Shown here piece after piece: positions 46,511 to 54,561 of a stretch of DNA of 64,000 nt (its first letter is position 1; the number at the start of each line of letters is the position of its first letter). Below the pieces are notes generated by a model that did no database searches, was not told the DNA's origin, and saw nothing but the letters and a program-made list of their open reading frames with translations. The DNA is from Leisingera aquaemixtae (lineage in GTDB: Bacteria > Pseudomonadota > Alphaproteobacteria > Rhodobacterales > Rhodobacteraceae). Position numbers and translations under genes: made by a program. The DNA lies in NCBI RefSeq assembly GCF_019801145.1, contig NZ_JAHVJQ010000009.1, positions 124,001 through 188,000 of the forward strand, read 5' to 3'.

Positions 46511-46912
46511 ATGCGCAGTGTTCTGTTTGCGGGGGTTGGTATTTTTCTTCTGACCTTCCCGGTTTTTGCCCAAAGGGAGCCGGTCACAGCAGTGATCGGC
46601 TCTCAGTTTGAAGCCTTCCTGAACAATGATACCGAAACGGCGTTCTCCTTTGCCTCGCCGAATATCCGGCGCCTGTTCGGCACCCCGGAGCGTTTTGGCG
46701 AGATGGTACGCCAGGGCTACCCGATGGTCTGGCGCCCGGCTGAGGTGCGCTATCTAGACCTGCGCGACGTGGCCGGCAGCCTGTGGCAGCGGGTGATGAT
46801 CACCGATCAAACCGGCGCCGTGCACCTGCTGGATTACCAAATGGTTAAGATGGAAAGCGGCTGGAAAATCAACGCGGTACATCTTCTGAAAGGGCAGGGT
46901 GACAGCGTCTGA
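46511..46912 (+). CDS. Secreted DUF4864 protein
   Basis: 133 residues with signal peptide ending PVFAQRE. The mature part, FEAFLNNDTETAFSFASPNIRRLFGTPERFGEMV and YPMVWRPAEVRYLDL, matches DUF4864, of unknown function. ATG 46511 with GGAGGG upstream; a frame-open start at 46487 lies before the ribosome site. Confidence 0.85.
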   Translation: MRSVLFAGVGIFLLTFPVFAQREPVTAVIGSQFEAFLNNDTETAFSFASPNIRRLFGTPERFGEMVRQGYPMVWRPAEVRYLDLRDVAGSLWQRVMITDQTGAVHLLDYQMVKMESGWKINAVHLLKGQGDSV

Positions 46913-47009
46913 ACCCAGGGCAGCGTACGCACCGCTGGGCGGATTTTAAGGCCGCTCCTGTACTTCCTTTTCCCCGAACGCGAAATGCGCAGCAGGAAAG
47001 GGAACTTCC

Positions 47010-49295
47010 ATGAACAAGGCAATCACCGAAGGTCTGCAGCTGATGCCCCCCGCTTTTGCGGACGGGCTGGATGTCTGGTCCAGCGGCGACGGCACGCCGG
47101 GGTCGGACACCTATGACGGCGCCGCCAATGCGGTTTTTGTGGCGGCGGATGCGGATTTCGGCGGCTGCCTGGAGATGCAGAAGACCGAGAACACCCAGAA
47201 GCTCCGCTTCATGGGCCAGACGCCGCTGGAGCCGGGCTGCTACCTGCAGATCAAGGTCCGCATCAAGGCCGTGAGCGGCGCGCTGCCGGCGGTCCGCGTC
47301 GCCGGCTGGGCGGGGGCCAGCGGCGGCAGCCACATCGGCGGCGTGTCCGAATACGGGATGCAATATGCGCTCACCGAATACGGCAAGGTGCTGGAAGTGA
47401 CCGGCATCGTCGGCAGCGGCGAACGCGGCGGGGTGGAGATGGTCTGGGGGCGCGATGCGGCCTACGGCCATTTTGGGCTCGACCTGACGGGCGCCAACGG
47501 CGGCGTTGTGCGGATTGACGATATCGAGATCACCGACATCACCAGCGCCTTCCACCGCAAAATGCTGAGCGTGGTGGACGTTACCGACTATGGCGCGGTG
47601 GGCAACGGCAGCACCGATTGCGCAGCGGCGTTCGAGGCCGCTGATGCCGCCGCGGACGGGCGCCGCATCCTGGTGCCCGCGGGCGAATTCTATCTGGCCA
47701 GCACCGTGTCGCTGAACCACGAGACCGTATTCGAGGGCGCCGTCGACATGCCGGACGACCAGATGCTTCTGCTGACCAAGAACTTCGACTTTCCCTCTTA
47801 CGCCGCCGCCTTCGGGGATGAGGGGCTGGGCTTCCGGAAGGCGTTCCAGGCGCTGATCAACAACTCGGACCATGAATCGCTCGACCTGATGGGCCGCAAG
47901 ATCAGCGTCACCGGCCCCATCGACATGGCCGCGGCGGTGCCCAACAAAACCTCCTATGCCACCCGCCGCATCATCCGCAACGGCCAGATCGAGGCTGCCG
48001 ACAGCGCCGCCTGGGACAGCGAAGCGGTGACCTCGCAGGCGACCTACAGCGCGTCTGACGCCCGCAAGCTGACCAATGTCGCCAATATCGCCAATATCGC
48101 GGTGGGCGCGCTGGTGGAGGGCGCCGGAGTCGGGCGCGAGGTCTATGTGCGGTCCAAGAACACCGGCGCGGGCGAGCTGACCCTCAGCGCCCCGCTTTAC
48201 GATGCCGAAGGCACCCAGACCTTCACCTTCACCGACTTCAAATACCTGGTGGACTTCAGCGGCTTCAGCTCACTCAGCAAGTTCGGCGTCGAGGGCATCG
48301 AGTTCCAGTGCAACGGCCGCTGCAGCGCCCTGCGCCTGGCGCCTTCCGGCTCGGTGTTCGCGGTAGACAGCTGCTTCATCTCGCGGCCCAAGGACCGCGG
48401 CATCACCTCTATCGGGACCGGCTGCCAGGGCATCCTGATCGACAACTGCCAGTTCCTGTCGCACGAGGATCCGCTGGACGTTTCCGACCGCGTTAGCATC
48501 GGCCTCAACGTCAACAACAACGATGCCAAGCTGCGCAGCAACCGGGCCACCCGGTTCCGCCATTTCGCGGTCCTGGGCGGCGGCAACAACACGGTGACGG
48601 GCAACCATTTCTTTCAGGGCGACAGCGTCGCGGGCGGGGTGCGCACCGCCGGGCTGGTGCTGACTTCCAACAACTGCACCTCCACCGTGTCGGACAATTA
48701 CATCGACAACTGCTTCATCGAATGGACCAACGAGTGGGACCCGACGCCGGACTTCACCGGCGGCTTTTCCTTCAGCGCGCTGTCGGTCACTGCCAATGTG
48801 TTCCTGTCCGGCGACGTCGCGCCCTGGTTCAGCTATATCGTGATCAAACCCTACGGCAGCGGCCACTACCTGAACGGCCTCACTGTCACCGGCAACAAGT
48901 TCCGTTCGCTGAACGGCAGCATCGACCGGGCGGAGCGGGTCGATACGAGTTTTTCGGACCTCGACTTCAGCCGGTCCAAAAATGTGGTTTTCAGCGGCAA
49001 CATGTACCACAACGTCTCCATCCAGTCGGCCAATCCGCTGCGGGTGCTCCACGGCCAGTCCTCGGCGTCCGCCACCTGGACGGTCCCGGCCGGGGGCGAG
49101 CTGCCGTTCCAGGGACATGCGCGCTATGTCGACAGCGTGATGGCGCTGGGGCCGCTGCAGACCAGCGGCAACAGCACCCGCTACATCGCCCCCTACGCCG
49201 AGGTTCTGCAGGGCGCCGACAGCGACGAGATCCGCCTGCGCTGGCAGGAGGCGGTCAAGGGCGAGGTGCAGGTGCTGATACGGATGGACAGCTGA
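47010..49295 (+). CDS. Large beta-helix protein (GH28-related/pectate lyase-like), possible spike
   Basis: 761 residues, no signal peptide. Residues 195-230 carry VTDYGAVGNGSTDCAAAFEAA, the usual opening of GH28-related pectate lyase-3 domains in tailspikes. Residues 420-700 are right-handed beta-helix (repeated N-x-G-N, e.g. GNNTVTGNHF, LTVTGNKF, NVVFSGNMYHN). The N-terminus (15-180) resembles a carbohydrate-binding attachment domain. Such proteins adorn phages, and head spikes of Rhodobacter gene transfer agents include one; similarity to GhsB is my guess. No phage genes are adjacent. Confidence 0.7.
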   Translation: MNKAITEGLQLMPPAFADGLDVWSSGDGTPGSDTYDGAANAVFVAADADFGGCLEMQKTENTQKLRFMGQTPLEPGCYLQIKVRIKAVSGALPAVRVAGWAGASGGSHIGGVSEYGMQYALTEYGKVLEVTGIVGSGERGGVEMVWGRDAAYGHFGLDLTGANGGVVRIDDIEITDITSAFHRKMLSVVDVTDYGAVGNGSTDCAAAFEAADAAADGRRILVPAGEFYLASTVSLNHETVFEGAVDMPDDQMLLLTKNFDFPSYAAAFGDEGLGFRKAFQALINNSDHESLDLMGRKISVTGPIDMAAAVPNKTSYATRRIIRNGQIEAADSAAWDSEAVTSQATYSASDARKLTNVANIANIAVGALVEGAGVGREVYVRSKNTGAGELTLSAPLYDAEGTQTFTFTDFKYLVDFSGFSSLSKFGVEGIEFQCNGRCSALRLAPSGSVFAVDSCFISRPKDRGITSIGTGCQGILIDNCQFLSHEDPLDVSDRVSIGLNVNNNDAKLRSNRATRFRHFAVLGGGNNTVTGNHFFQGDSVAGGVRTAGLVLTSNNCTSTVSDNYIDNCFIEWTNEWDPTPDFTGGFSFSALSVTANVFLSGDVAPWFSYIVIKPYGSGHYLNGLTVTGNKFRSLNGSIDRAERVDTSFSDLDFSRSKNVVFSGNMYHNVSIQSANPLRVLHGQSSASATWTVPAGGELPFQGHARYVDSVMALGPLQTSGNSTRYIAPYAEVLQGADSDEIRLRWQEAVKGEVQVLIRMDS

Positions 49296-49297
49296 TG

Positions 49298-49783
49298 TCA
49301 GCCGCTGGGCAGCAGGTCGGCGGCGGCAAGGCGGAAGGCCTTGCCGAACCCGCCGTTCAAATGCGCCGCCGTGATGCGGAAGCGGACAAAGCTGAAGTCG
49401 GCGAACTGCAGGTACAGTTTGGCCTTGGGATGCTGACGCAGATAGCCTGCCGCCAGCGCCGCGTGCTCCGGGTCCTGGCGCGGCACAAACTCTGCTGCCG
49501 CCATCAGGCTGAGCCGCGGATGGGTCAGCGCGTCGCCCTTGGCGCCCGGCTCCCCCACCATGAGCGAACAGGCCGGATGCTGCCGCAGCGCCTGGGTGTG
49601 CTGCGCCAGATCCGAGATCAGGCTGAGCGGGGCGCCCTGCGGATCCAGAGCGAAAGCCACCCGCGTCACCAGCGGCTGGCCTGCCTCCAGCATGACGCCA
49701 AGCGCGGCAAAGCGGGCCTCTGCCATCAGGCTGCGGGCGAGGGCGCGGGCCTCGTCATCGGTGGGGCGGATCGGGGTCGCCAT
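49298..49783 (-). CDS. HugZ/HutZ-like PNPOx-fold protein
   Basis: 161 residues of the split-barrel flavin/haem family: EARALARSLMAEARFAALGVM, LISDLAQHTQALRQHPACSLMVGEP, and the ending RITAAHLNGGFGKAFRL, characteristic of HugZ-like haem utilisation proteins, which degrade or bind haem in the cytoplasm. Here only the single oxidase-like domain is present. Stop lies two bases from the end of the convergent beta-helix gene. Confidence 0.78.
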   Translation of the reverse strand: MATPIRPTDDEARALARSLMAEARFAALGVMLEAGQPLVTRVAFALDPQGAPLSLISDLAQHTQALRQHPACSLMVGEPGAKGDALTHPRLSLMAAAEFVPRQDPEHAALAAGYLRQHPKAKLYLQFADFSFVRFRITAAHLNGGFGKAFRLAAADLLPSG

Positions 49784-49810
49784 GGGGGCCTCCTGCCGGC
49801 GGGGGTCTTA

Positions 49811-50470
49811 TCAGAACTTCTGCCACAGCCCCAGTTTCAGGCCAAGGCTGCGTTCGCCTGCCTTGCGGTGCTCCAGCCCCAGGATCAGCTCGCGCCCGGA
49901 TTTCAGAGGATAGCGCAGCGACGGTGTCAGCGTGTAGGAGAGCTGCCCGCCCTGCGGCTTGGCGGTCTCGATCTGCAGCATCGGGGCGATTTTGCCGGGC
50001 CGGTGCATCCCCAGCGTGGCGTCCAGCTTCCAGACCGTCTGCAACCCGCTGTTGCGCAGCTCGTAGGCGGCGTCGATCGCCAGCCAGCCGCTGGCGCTGC
50101 CGGTTTCAAACCCGCGCCCGTAAGACAGGGTGGCGCGCTGCATCATCATCCACAGGCCATTGTCGCGATGGCCGCCAAAGGCGGCTTCCGCCGCCAGCCT
50201 GGAACGCTTGCCGGCACCCAGCGGCAGCCGGGCAAACACCAGCGCGTGGCCGTACAGGTCCCCGGTGCTGTTCAGATCCACCCCCAGGGTCAGCTTGGGG
50301 GTGAGCCCGTAAGCGCCGTAGTAGCTCAGCTCATATCCGTTGCGGCCGCCGGCCTGGCGGTATGTTGCGCTGGCCGCGGCAAACCCCTGTCCCGGCTGCT
50401 CCAGCCAGGCGCCGGCAGCCGCCGTCTGGGCCAGCATCACGGCAAGACAGGCTGTAGAGGCAGATTTCAT
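49811..50470 (-). CDS. Putative outer membrane beta-barrel protein
   Basis: 219 residues from ATG 50470 with signal peptide ending TAAAGAW. The mature chain has alternating hydrophobic/polar strands with aromatic residues at ends (YELSYYGAYGLTPKLTLGVDL, GRELILGLEHR) and ends in LWQKF, a C-terminal Phe typical for outer membrane barrel assembly. No family name is sure; about ten strands are plausible. Follows convergent to nothing; upstream of it is the monooxygenase gene in divergent orientation. Confidence 0.65.
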   Translation of the reverse strand: MKSASTACLAVMLAQTAAAGAWLEQPGQGFAAASATYRQAGGRNGYELSYYGAYGLTPKLTLGVDLNSTGDLYGHALVFARLPLGAGKRSRLAAEAAFGGHRDNGLWMMMQRATLSYGRGFETGSASGWLAIDAAYELRNSGLQTVWKLDATLGMHRPGKIAPMLQIETAKPQGGQLSYTLTPSLRYPLKSGRELILGLEHRKAGERSLGLKLGLWQKF

Positions 50471-50623
50471 TCCGAAACCCCCGTGCGATTGAAGCAAGGG
50501 TTCGGGTTTATGGTTAAGGTTGTGTTAACCGCGGCGCGCGCTGCTTTGGCGTGTTCCGGAAAAAATGTCGTGCGCTTTATGCGTGAACAGGCGTAGGCTG
50601 GAACAGAGTCAACGGAGAAGCCC

Positions 50624-50947
50624 ATGCCGAACATAGCAAAAACCGCGGACATCCAGACCGTTATCACCACATTCGAGATGACGCCGGGCACCTGCCAGGA
50701 CCTGCTGGAGGCGCTTGAGGACGCCTATGCAGAGTTCATTTCCAAGCAGCCCGGGTTCATTGCGGCCGGCCTGCATGTGAATGACGCGCAGACCCGGATT
50801 GCCAATTACTCGCAATGGCGCCGCCGCGAGGATTTCATGGCGATGCTGCGCTCCCCCGAGATGCGCGAACGCAACCGCAAGATCAACGAGCTGTGCCGCA
50901 GCTTCGAGCCGGTGATGTATGACGTGGCCGAGGTGTTCGGGGCCTGA
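50624..50947 (+). CDS. Antibiotic biosynthesis monooxygenase-like (ABM) protein
   Basis: 107 residues, ferredoxin-like dimeric alpha-beta fold: VITTFEMTPGTCQDLLEALEDAYAEFISKQPGFIAAGLHVN and YSQWRRREDFMAML match ABM. Members oxidise small aromatic compounds or bind haem, often of unknown substrate. GGAG precedes ATG 50624. Confidence 0.82.
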   Translation: MPNIAKTADIQTVITTFEMTPGTCQDLLEALEDAYAEFISKQPGFIAAGLHVNDAQTRIANYSQWRRREDFMAMLRSPEMRERNRKINELCRSFEPVMYDVAEVFGA

Positions 50948-51096
50948 GGCGCCTCCGCACCGCGCGGTCCCGGCCGTTCAGAGGCCCGGCGCGATGATGC
51001 CGCCGCGGCCCGGCCGCACCGCCGCCGCGGCGCATGATCCCGGTCAAACCGCAGCGCCGAAATCCGGTGTAGGCTTTCAGCGAAGGGAGAACTGCC

Positions 51097-51504
51097 ATGT
51101 ATCATAATATTCTGGTGCCGATCTCATTTGACCCGGAGCGCGACGTGACCGGGCCGCTGAAGGTGGCGCGCCTGCTGTCCGCACCGGGCGCCAAGGTGAC
51201 GCTGCTGCATGTGATCGAACAGGTTCCGGCCTATGCGATTTCCTATGTGCCGGCGGATTTCATGGAAGACACACGCGTGGCGCTGCAGGCAGAGCTGGAC
51301 GGGCTGGCCAAGACCCTGCCCGACGCCGAGGGGGCGCTGATCGAAGGCCATTCCGGCCGCACCATTCTGGACTGGGCAGAACAAAACGGGCCGGACCTGA
51401 TCATCCTGGCCTCGCACCGGCCGTCGATGCAGGACCTGCTGTGGGGGTCGACCTCAGGCCACGTGGTGCGCCACGCGGCCTGTGCCGTGCATGTGGTGCG
51501 CTGA
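51097..51504 (+). CDS. Universal stress protein (UspF-like)
   Basis: 135 residues, single Usp domain: start MYHNILVPISFDPERD, GHSGRTILDWAEQNGPDLIILASHRPSMQDLLWGSTSGHVVRHAACAVHVVR is typical of UspF/UspG, with ATP-type motif G-S-T-S. Distinct from the Usp at 11566-12000 and not in an operon with a symporter. AAGGGAGA site upstream. Confidence 0.9.
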   Translation: MYHNILVPISFDPERDVTGPLKVARLLSAPGAKVTLLHVIEQVPAYAISYVPADFMEDTRVALQAELDGLAKTLPDAEGALIEGHSGRTILDWAEQNGPDLIILASHRPSMQDLLWGSTSGHVVRHAACAVHVVR

Positions 51505-51543
51505 GCCGGGCTGCGCTGAGCCAAGCCCGGCTGGCGGTGCGGC

Positions 51544-52161
51544 CTATGCCGGAACCGCCGCTTTCAGGATCTGCCAGGCCAGCCGGATCATCGCGCCGGG
51601 CAGCAGGGCAGAGCGCAGGAGAACCTTGTTGGAATTCACCGCCTCGGCAATGCGGGCGTAGTGCACCTGCTTGTTCGCGGGGGAGCGCAGCAGGATGGTT
51701 TCGGCCTGTTTCATCGCCGATTCCGCCTGCCGCTTGATTTGCGGCACCGCAGCGGGTTTCACCGGGCGGTAGAGGTTCAGCCCCTTGCGTTTGACCGGCT
51801 GGCCCGGGTCCAGGTTCTGCTTGACCGACCGGGTCAGCGTTTCCTCCACCAGCACCAGCGCCTCGCGGGCCTCGGCATAGGCCTGGTTTCCGTCCAGCTT
51901 CTGCGCCGCCAGCTTGTAGGTGTGGCGGAAGCAGTCGAACTTGTAGACTTGGGGCAGCTCGCCGCAGCGGTCGAAGCCGCGGGTCAGGGTGGTGACCACC
52001 GCCTTGGTGGCCCGGGAACTGAGGCCGCTGCGCTGGCCGCCGCCGCTGTTCATGCCCATGCCGTCACCGCCGCCGCCGCCCCCGCCGCCGCTGCGGGCCA
52101 GAACCGGGGTGCAGGCGAGGATCAGGGCCAGGAGCCCGGCGAGAATGTTTTTGCTGCTCAT
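51544..52161 (-). CDS. Exported hypothetical protein with Gly-rich N-terminus
   Basis: 205 residues. Signal peptide ends TPVLARS, followed by a Gly run (GGGGGGGGDGMGM). The rest is helical with a Cys pair (RCGELP, FDCFRH) and AEAREALVLVEETL; near the C-terminus RSALLPGAMIRLAWQIL could be an amphipathic helix. No known family. GGAGG site at the start. Divergent from the zinc-ribbon gene. Confidence 0.65.
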   Translation of the reverse strand: MSSKNILAGLLALILACTPVLARSGGGGGGGGDGMGMNSGGGQRSGLSSRATKAVVTTLTRGFDRCGELPQVYKFDCFRHTYKLAAQKLDGNQAYAEAREALVLVEETLTRSVKQNLDPGQPVKRKGLNLYRPVKPAAVPQIKRQAESAMKQAETILLRSPANKQVHYARIAEAVNSNKVLLRSALLPGAMIRLAWQILKAAVPA

Positions 52162-52319
52162 ATGTGCCTCCGTGATTTGCAGGCAGCTTACCATGGGTCA
52201 GCTTTCTGAAAACCGGCGGAGTTCTGCAAATTCGGCGTGAATGCGGCAGGGTTGCCTTGCAGCCGCAGCGGCGGGTGCCCACCTCGGAATGGGAGACACA
52301 GGACAAAGGAGAGCGGAAA

Positions 52320-52580
52320 ATGAGATGCCCGATCGACGGAACCGAACTGCGCATGACCGAGCGCGCAGGCGTCGAGATCGACTATTGCCCGGACTGCCGC
52401 GGGGTGTGGCTGGACCGGGGCGAACTGGACAAGATCATCGAACGGTCGGCGCAGCCCGCGCAATCCGCCCCGCAGCCGCAACGTTATGAGGAGCGCGGCC
52501 GGGATCACACCCCGCGCCACGAGAAGACATACTACAAGAAGAAAAAGAAGAACTTCCTGGAGGATCTGTTCGACTTCTGA
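52320..52580 (+). CDS. TFIIB-type zinc-ribbon protein
   Basis: 86 residues. N-terminal zinc ribbon MRCPIDGTELRM..YCPDCRGVWLDRGELDKII (two Cys pairs, CPID and CPDC), the zf-TFIIB domain of bacteria. The C-terminus is charged with a run of Lys (KKKKK) and ends FLEDLFDF. Function unknown; nucleic acid binding is possible. Confidence 0.85.
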   Translation: MRCPIDGTELRMTERAGVEIDYCPDCRGVWLDRGELDKIIERSAQPAQSAPQPQRYEERGRDHTPRHEKTYYKKKKKNFLEDLFDF

Positions 52581-52656
52581 CCGCCCGTATCTGAGGGCCC
52601 GTACCTGAGGGCCTGTGGCGCCGCCCCGGCTGTCTGGGGGCGGCTGGCCGCAGGCA

Positions 52657-53124
52657 TCAGTGCATGGTGCAGAAGGAGCCGTGTTTGGCGTCCTTCATCA
52701 GGGTGTCGAAATCGGAGCCCTTCATCTCGACCAGCGTCTTGTGGTCGCCGGCCTCGAACCAGACCTTGTCGAGCCCGCGCAGGCTGTCGTCGATCACTGT
52801 CGGCACCATATAGGCGGCGCCGACGCAAGGCGCCGCACCCGGGTCGCAGTCGTCAAAGACCTGGTCCAGCTCGATCTCCGGCGCGAGGCCGAGGCGGCGG
52901 TCGATCATCGACTGCAGCTTGTGCAAGTCGACCTTGTGGTTGGAGGGGATCACCGCCAGGAAGGGGCCTTCCTCCATGTGGATCAGCACCGATTTGGCCA
53001 GGTGGTCGCCCGGCACATGCGCGGCTTCGGCGCATTCCGATGCGGTGGCGGTATAGGGGTGGCGGACGGTGGCGAAGGGCAAGCCCTGTGCCTCCAGATG
53101 ATGTTTCAGGCGTGAGGCAATCAT
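52657..53124 (-). CDS. YbaK/EbsC-family aminoacyl-tRNA deacylase
   Basis: 155 residues of the YbaK/ProX editing fold: ATVRHPYTATASECAEAAHVPGDHLAKSVLIHMEEGPFLAVIPSNHKVDL shows the Lys (AKSVLI) of the active site and the HPYT entry. It hydrolyses mischarged aminoacyl-tRNAs in trans. Similar to the subgroup with SNHKVDL. Standalone gene; 3' end convergent with the zinc-ribbon gene. Confidence 0.88.
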   Translation of the reverse strand: MIASRLKHHLEAQGLPFATVRHPYTATASECAEAAHVPGDHLAKSVLIHMEEGPFLAVIPSNHKVDLHKLQSMIDRRLGLAPEIELDQVFDDCDPGAAPCVGAAYMVPTVIDDSLRGLDKVWFEAGDHKTLVEMKGSDFDTLMKDAKHGSFCTMH

Positions 53125-53510
53125 CGAAGGGTCCTCCTGTCTGGGGCGGGACCCCGGCAGCGCGTGGCGCGGGTCATGGGCGCCGCGGGAGCATCCAGGC
53201 TCGCTGATCGGGCGGCGGCATCAGATCCGGGCGCAGCAAGCGGCAAGCCGGGGCGCGCGCAGGTTTCTGGTGCCCATCAGTCTGCGCCCGAAGGGGTGAG
53301 TCGGGCAAGAGGGGCGGGCGGCGGGTGTTGCGGGGTGCAAATGAAAAGGGGTTTCGCTGCGAAACTTTGTTTGTTGATAGGTGGTTAATGCGTTTGGGGT
53401 GGTTTTCGGAGGCCTTGCACGGCTTTGCTGTGCATCGCGCCCGACCCGCCCCCCAAGGCGGGCGCGAACGCCCACCCTCGGGATCGGGCGCGGGAGATCG
53501 AAAAAGATAG
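53125..53510. other. Non-coding region with nested palindromes
   Basis: No credible gene. Hairpin GTTTCG/CGAAAC sits at 53351-53366 region, and a larger nested palindrome at 53436-53492. GC falls sharply at the right end where the Doc-domain gene begins. Confidence 0.5.
53436..53492. repeat. Nested palindromic element
   Basis: Outer arms CGCGCCCGA (53436-53444) and TCGGGCGCG (53484-53492). Inside are CCCGCC..GGCGGG and GGGCG-CGAA-CGCCC, so the RNA or single strand could fold as a three-way structure. It lies 19 bases from the low-GC Doc gene's end. Confidence 0.6.
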
Positions 53511-54428
53511 CTACCTGTAGGCTAGTCGCTTCAGAGCGCCTTCGTACAATTCAATTAGTATCTTCATGTCATCTACATCGTTAAAGAAGGCTTGGGAGTC
53601 CACTCCATTTTCAGGAGTAAGCCCGAGTTCCTTACGCACATGTCCCAGCCTTCCTTTCCCAACTTGGTTTTTCCAGCCAGGGAAACCGAGAACGCAAACG
53701 CGGCGTGTGACCCTTTCCCTTTGCTCTTTGCGGAAAAAACTGCCTTTCCTCGTTACTACCCACTCGGAACGCATAACATCAATTTGGTTGTCATGAGGGT
53801 TTTCTAACCAAGCGTCGTAGCGCTTTAAGATTTTGTCGAGTTCTCTGTACGTAATGAGGTACTGTCTGCGGTCAATTTTTCTGGTGTTTTGCTTGAGCCA
53901 ATGAGCCAAAAAGCGAACTTCCGGGTCGCTCCCTTTTTTCTGCAGGTCTCTGTAGCGGGAAAACTTGGAAAGACTGTTGTTTGCGACATGTACAGTCATG
54001 TCTTCAAGTTCCTTTTCAGAAACTCCAATTATCAGCCCATTCTGGTAAAGGTACTGCACAGTACTGAGGTACGCAGTTCGTTTGTTGGCGTCGTGAAATG
54101 GATGGTTCTGGATCAAGCCAAACAGCAAAGTAGCTGCTTTTTCAGGAATGGTTTGCCATTTCTGCTCACCACCAAATCCAACAAATTGACGACTCAAGGC
54201 TGACATAAGCAAGCCTGTGTCTTTGGGGCCAAAGCCTCCGACACCTTCTCCTTCCCCTTGTCTTAAGAAATAATCAACTATAGCAAAGTGTGCTCTTAGC
54301 ACTTCCGAAGCCTTAAGTTCACCAGCGGAAGTATTCTCTTCAAAGTACAATACTTCCTGCATTGAGCGGTCATACAGGAAGTGAAGCTCAGGAAGTAGTT
54401 CGTCTCTAAAGTCTAGCAATGTGACCAT
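53511..54428 (-). CDS. Doc/Fic-domain protein with C-terminal extension
   Basis: 305 residues from ATG 54428; a TTG at 54542 would extend it by 38. Residues about 15-150 match the Doc branch of Fic proteins: GLLMSALSRQF, IPEKAATLLFGLIQNHPFHDANKRTAYLSTVQYLYQNGL. The catalytic motif HPFHDANKRT is at 109-118 (HxFx(D/E)xNKR form), as in enzymes that phosphorylate or AMPylate proteins. The last 120 residues are unassigned. No antitoxin gene is adjacent. Its GC content is far below the neighbours, so it was acquired between ybaK and uvrB. Confidence 0.8.
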   Translation of the reverse strand: MVTLLDFRDELLPELHFLYDRSMQEVLYFEENTSAGELKASEVLRAHFAIVDYFLRQGEGEGVGGFGPKDTGLLMSALSRQFVGFGGEQKWQTIPEKAATLLFGLIQNHPFHDANKRTAYLSTVQYLYQNGLIIGVSEKELEDMTVHVANNSLSKFSRYRDLQKKGSDPEVRFLAHWLKQNTRKIDRRQYLITYRELDKILKRYDAWLENPHDNQIDVMRSEWVVTRKGSFFRKEQRERVTRRVCVLGFPGWKNQVGKGRLGHVRKELGLTPENGVDSQAFFNDVDDMKILIELYEGALKRLAYR

Positions 54429-54561
54429 CTCATTGTGTGAGCGGTCTAAAGAAGAATTTGCACTGTGGTTGTCAAGTTGTGTTCCAGTTCGCCTGCCACT
54501 CTGACGTAGATGTCGCAGGCGTTCAGAAGCTAAACCCTTCAATTATATAGGCTTCAACCCA

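Noticed and set aside
48722-50596. 624-codon plus-strand frame
   Set aside because: Runs out of frame over the beta-helix gene and antisense to two other genes.
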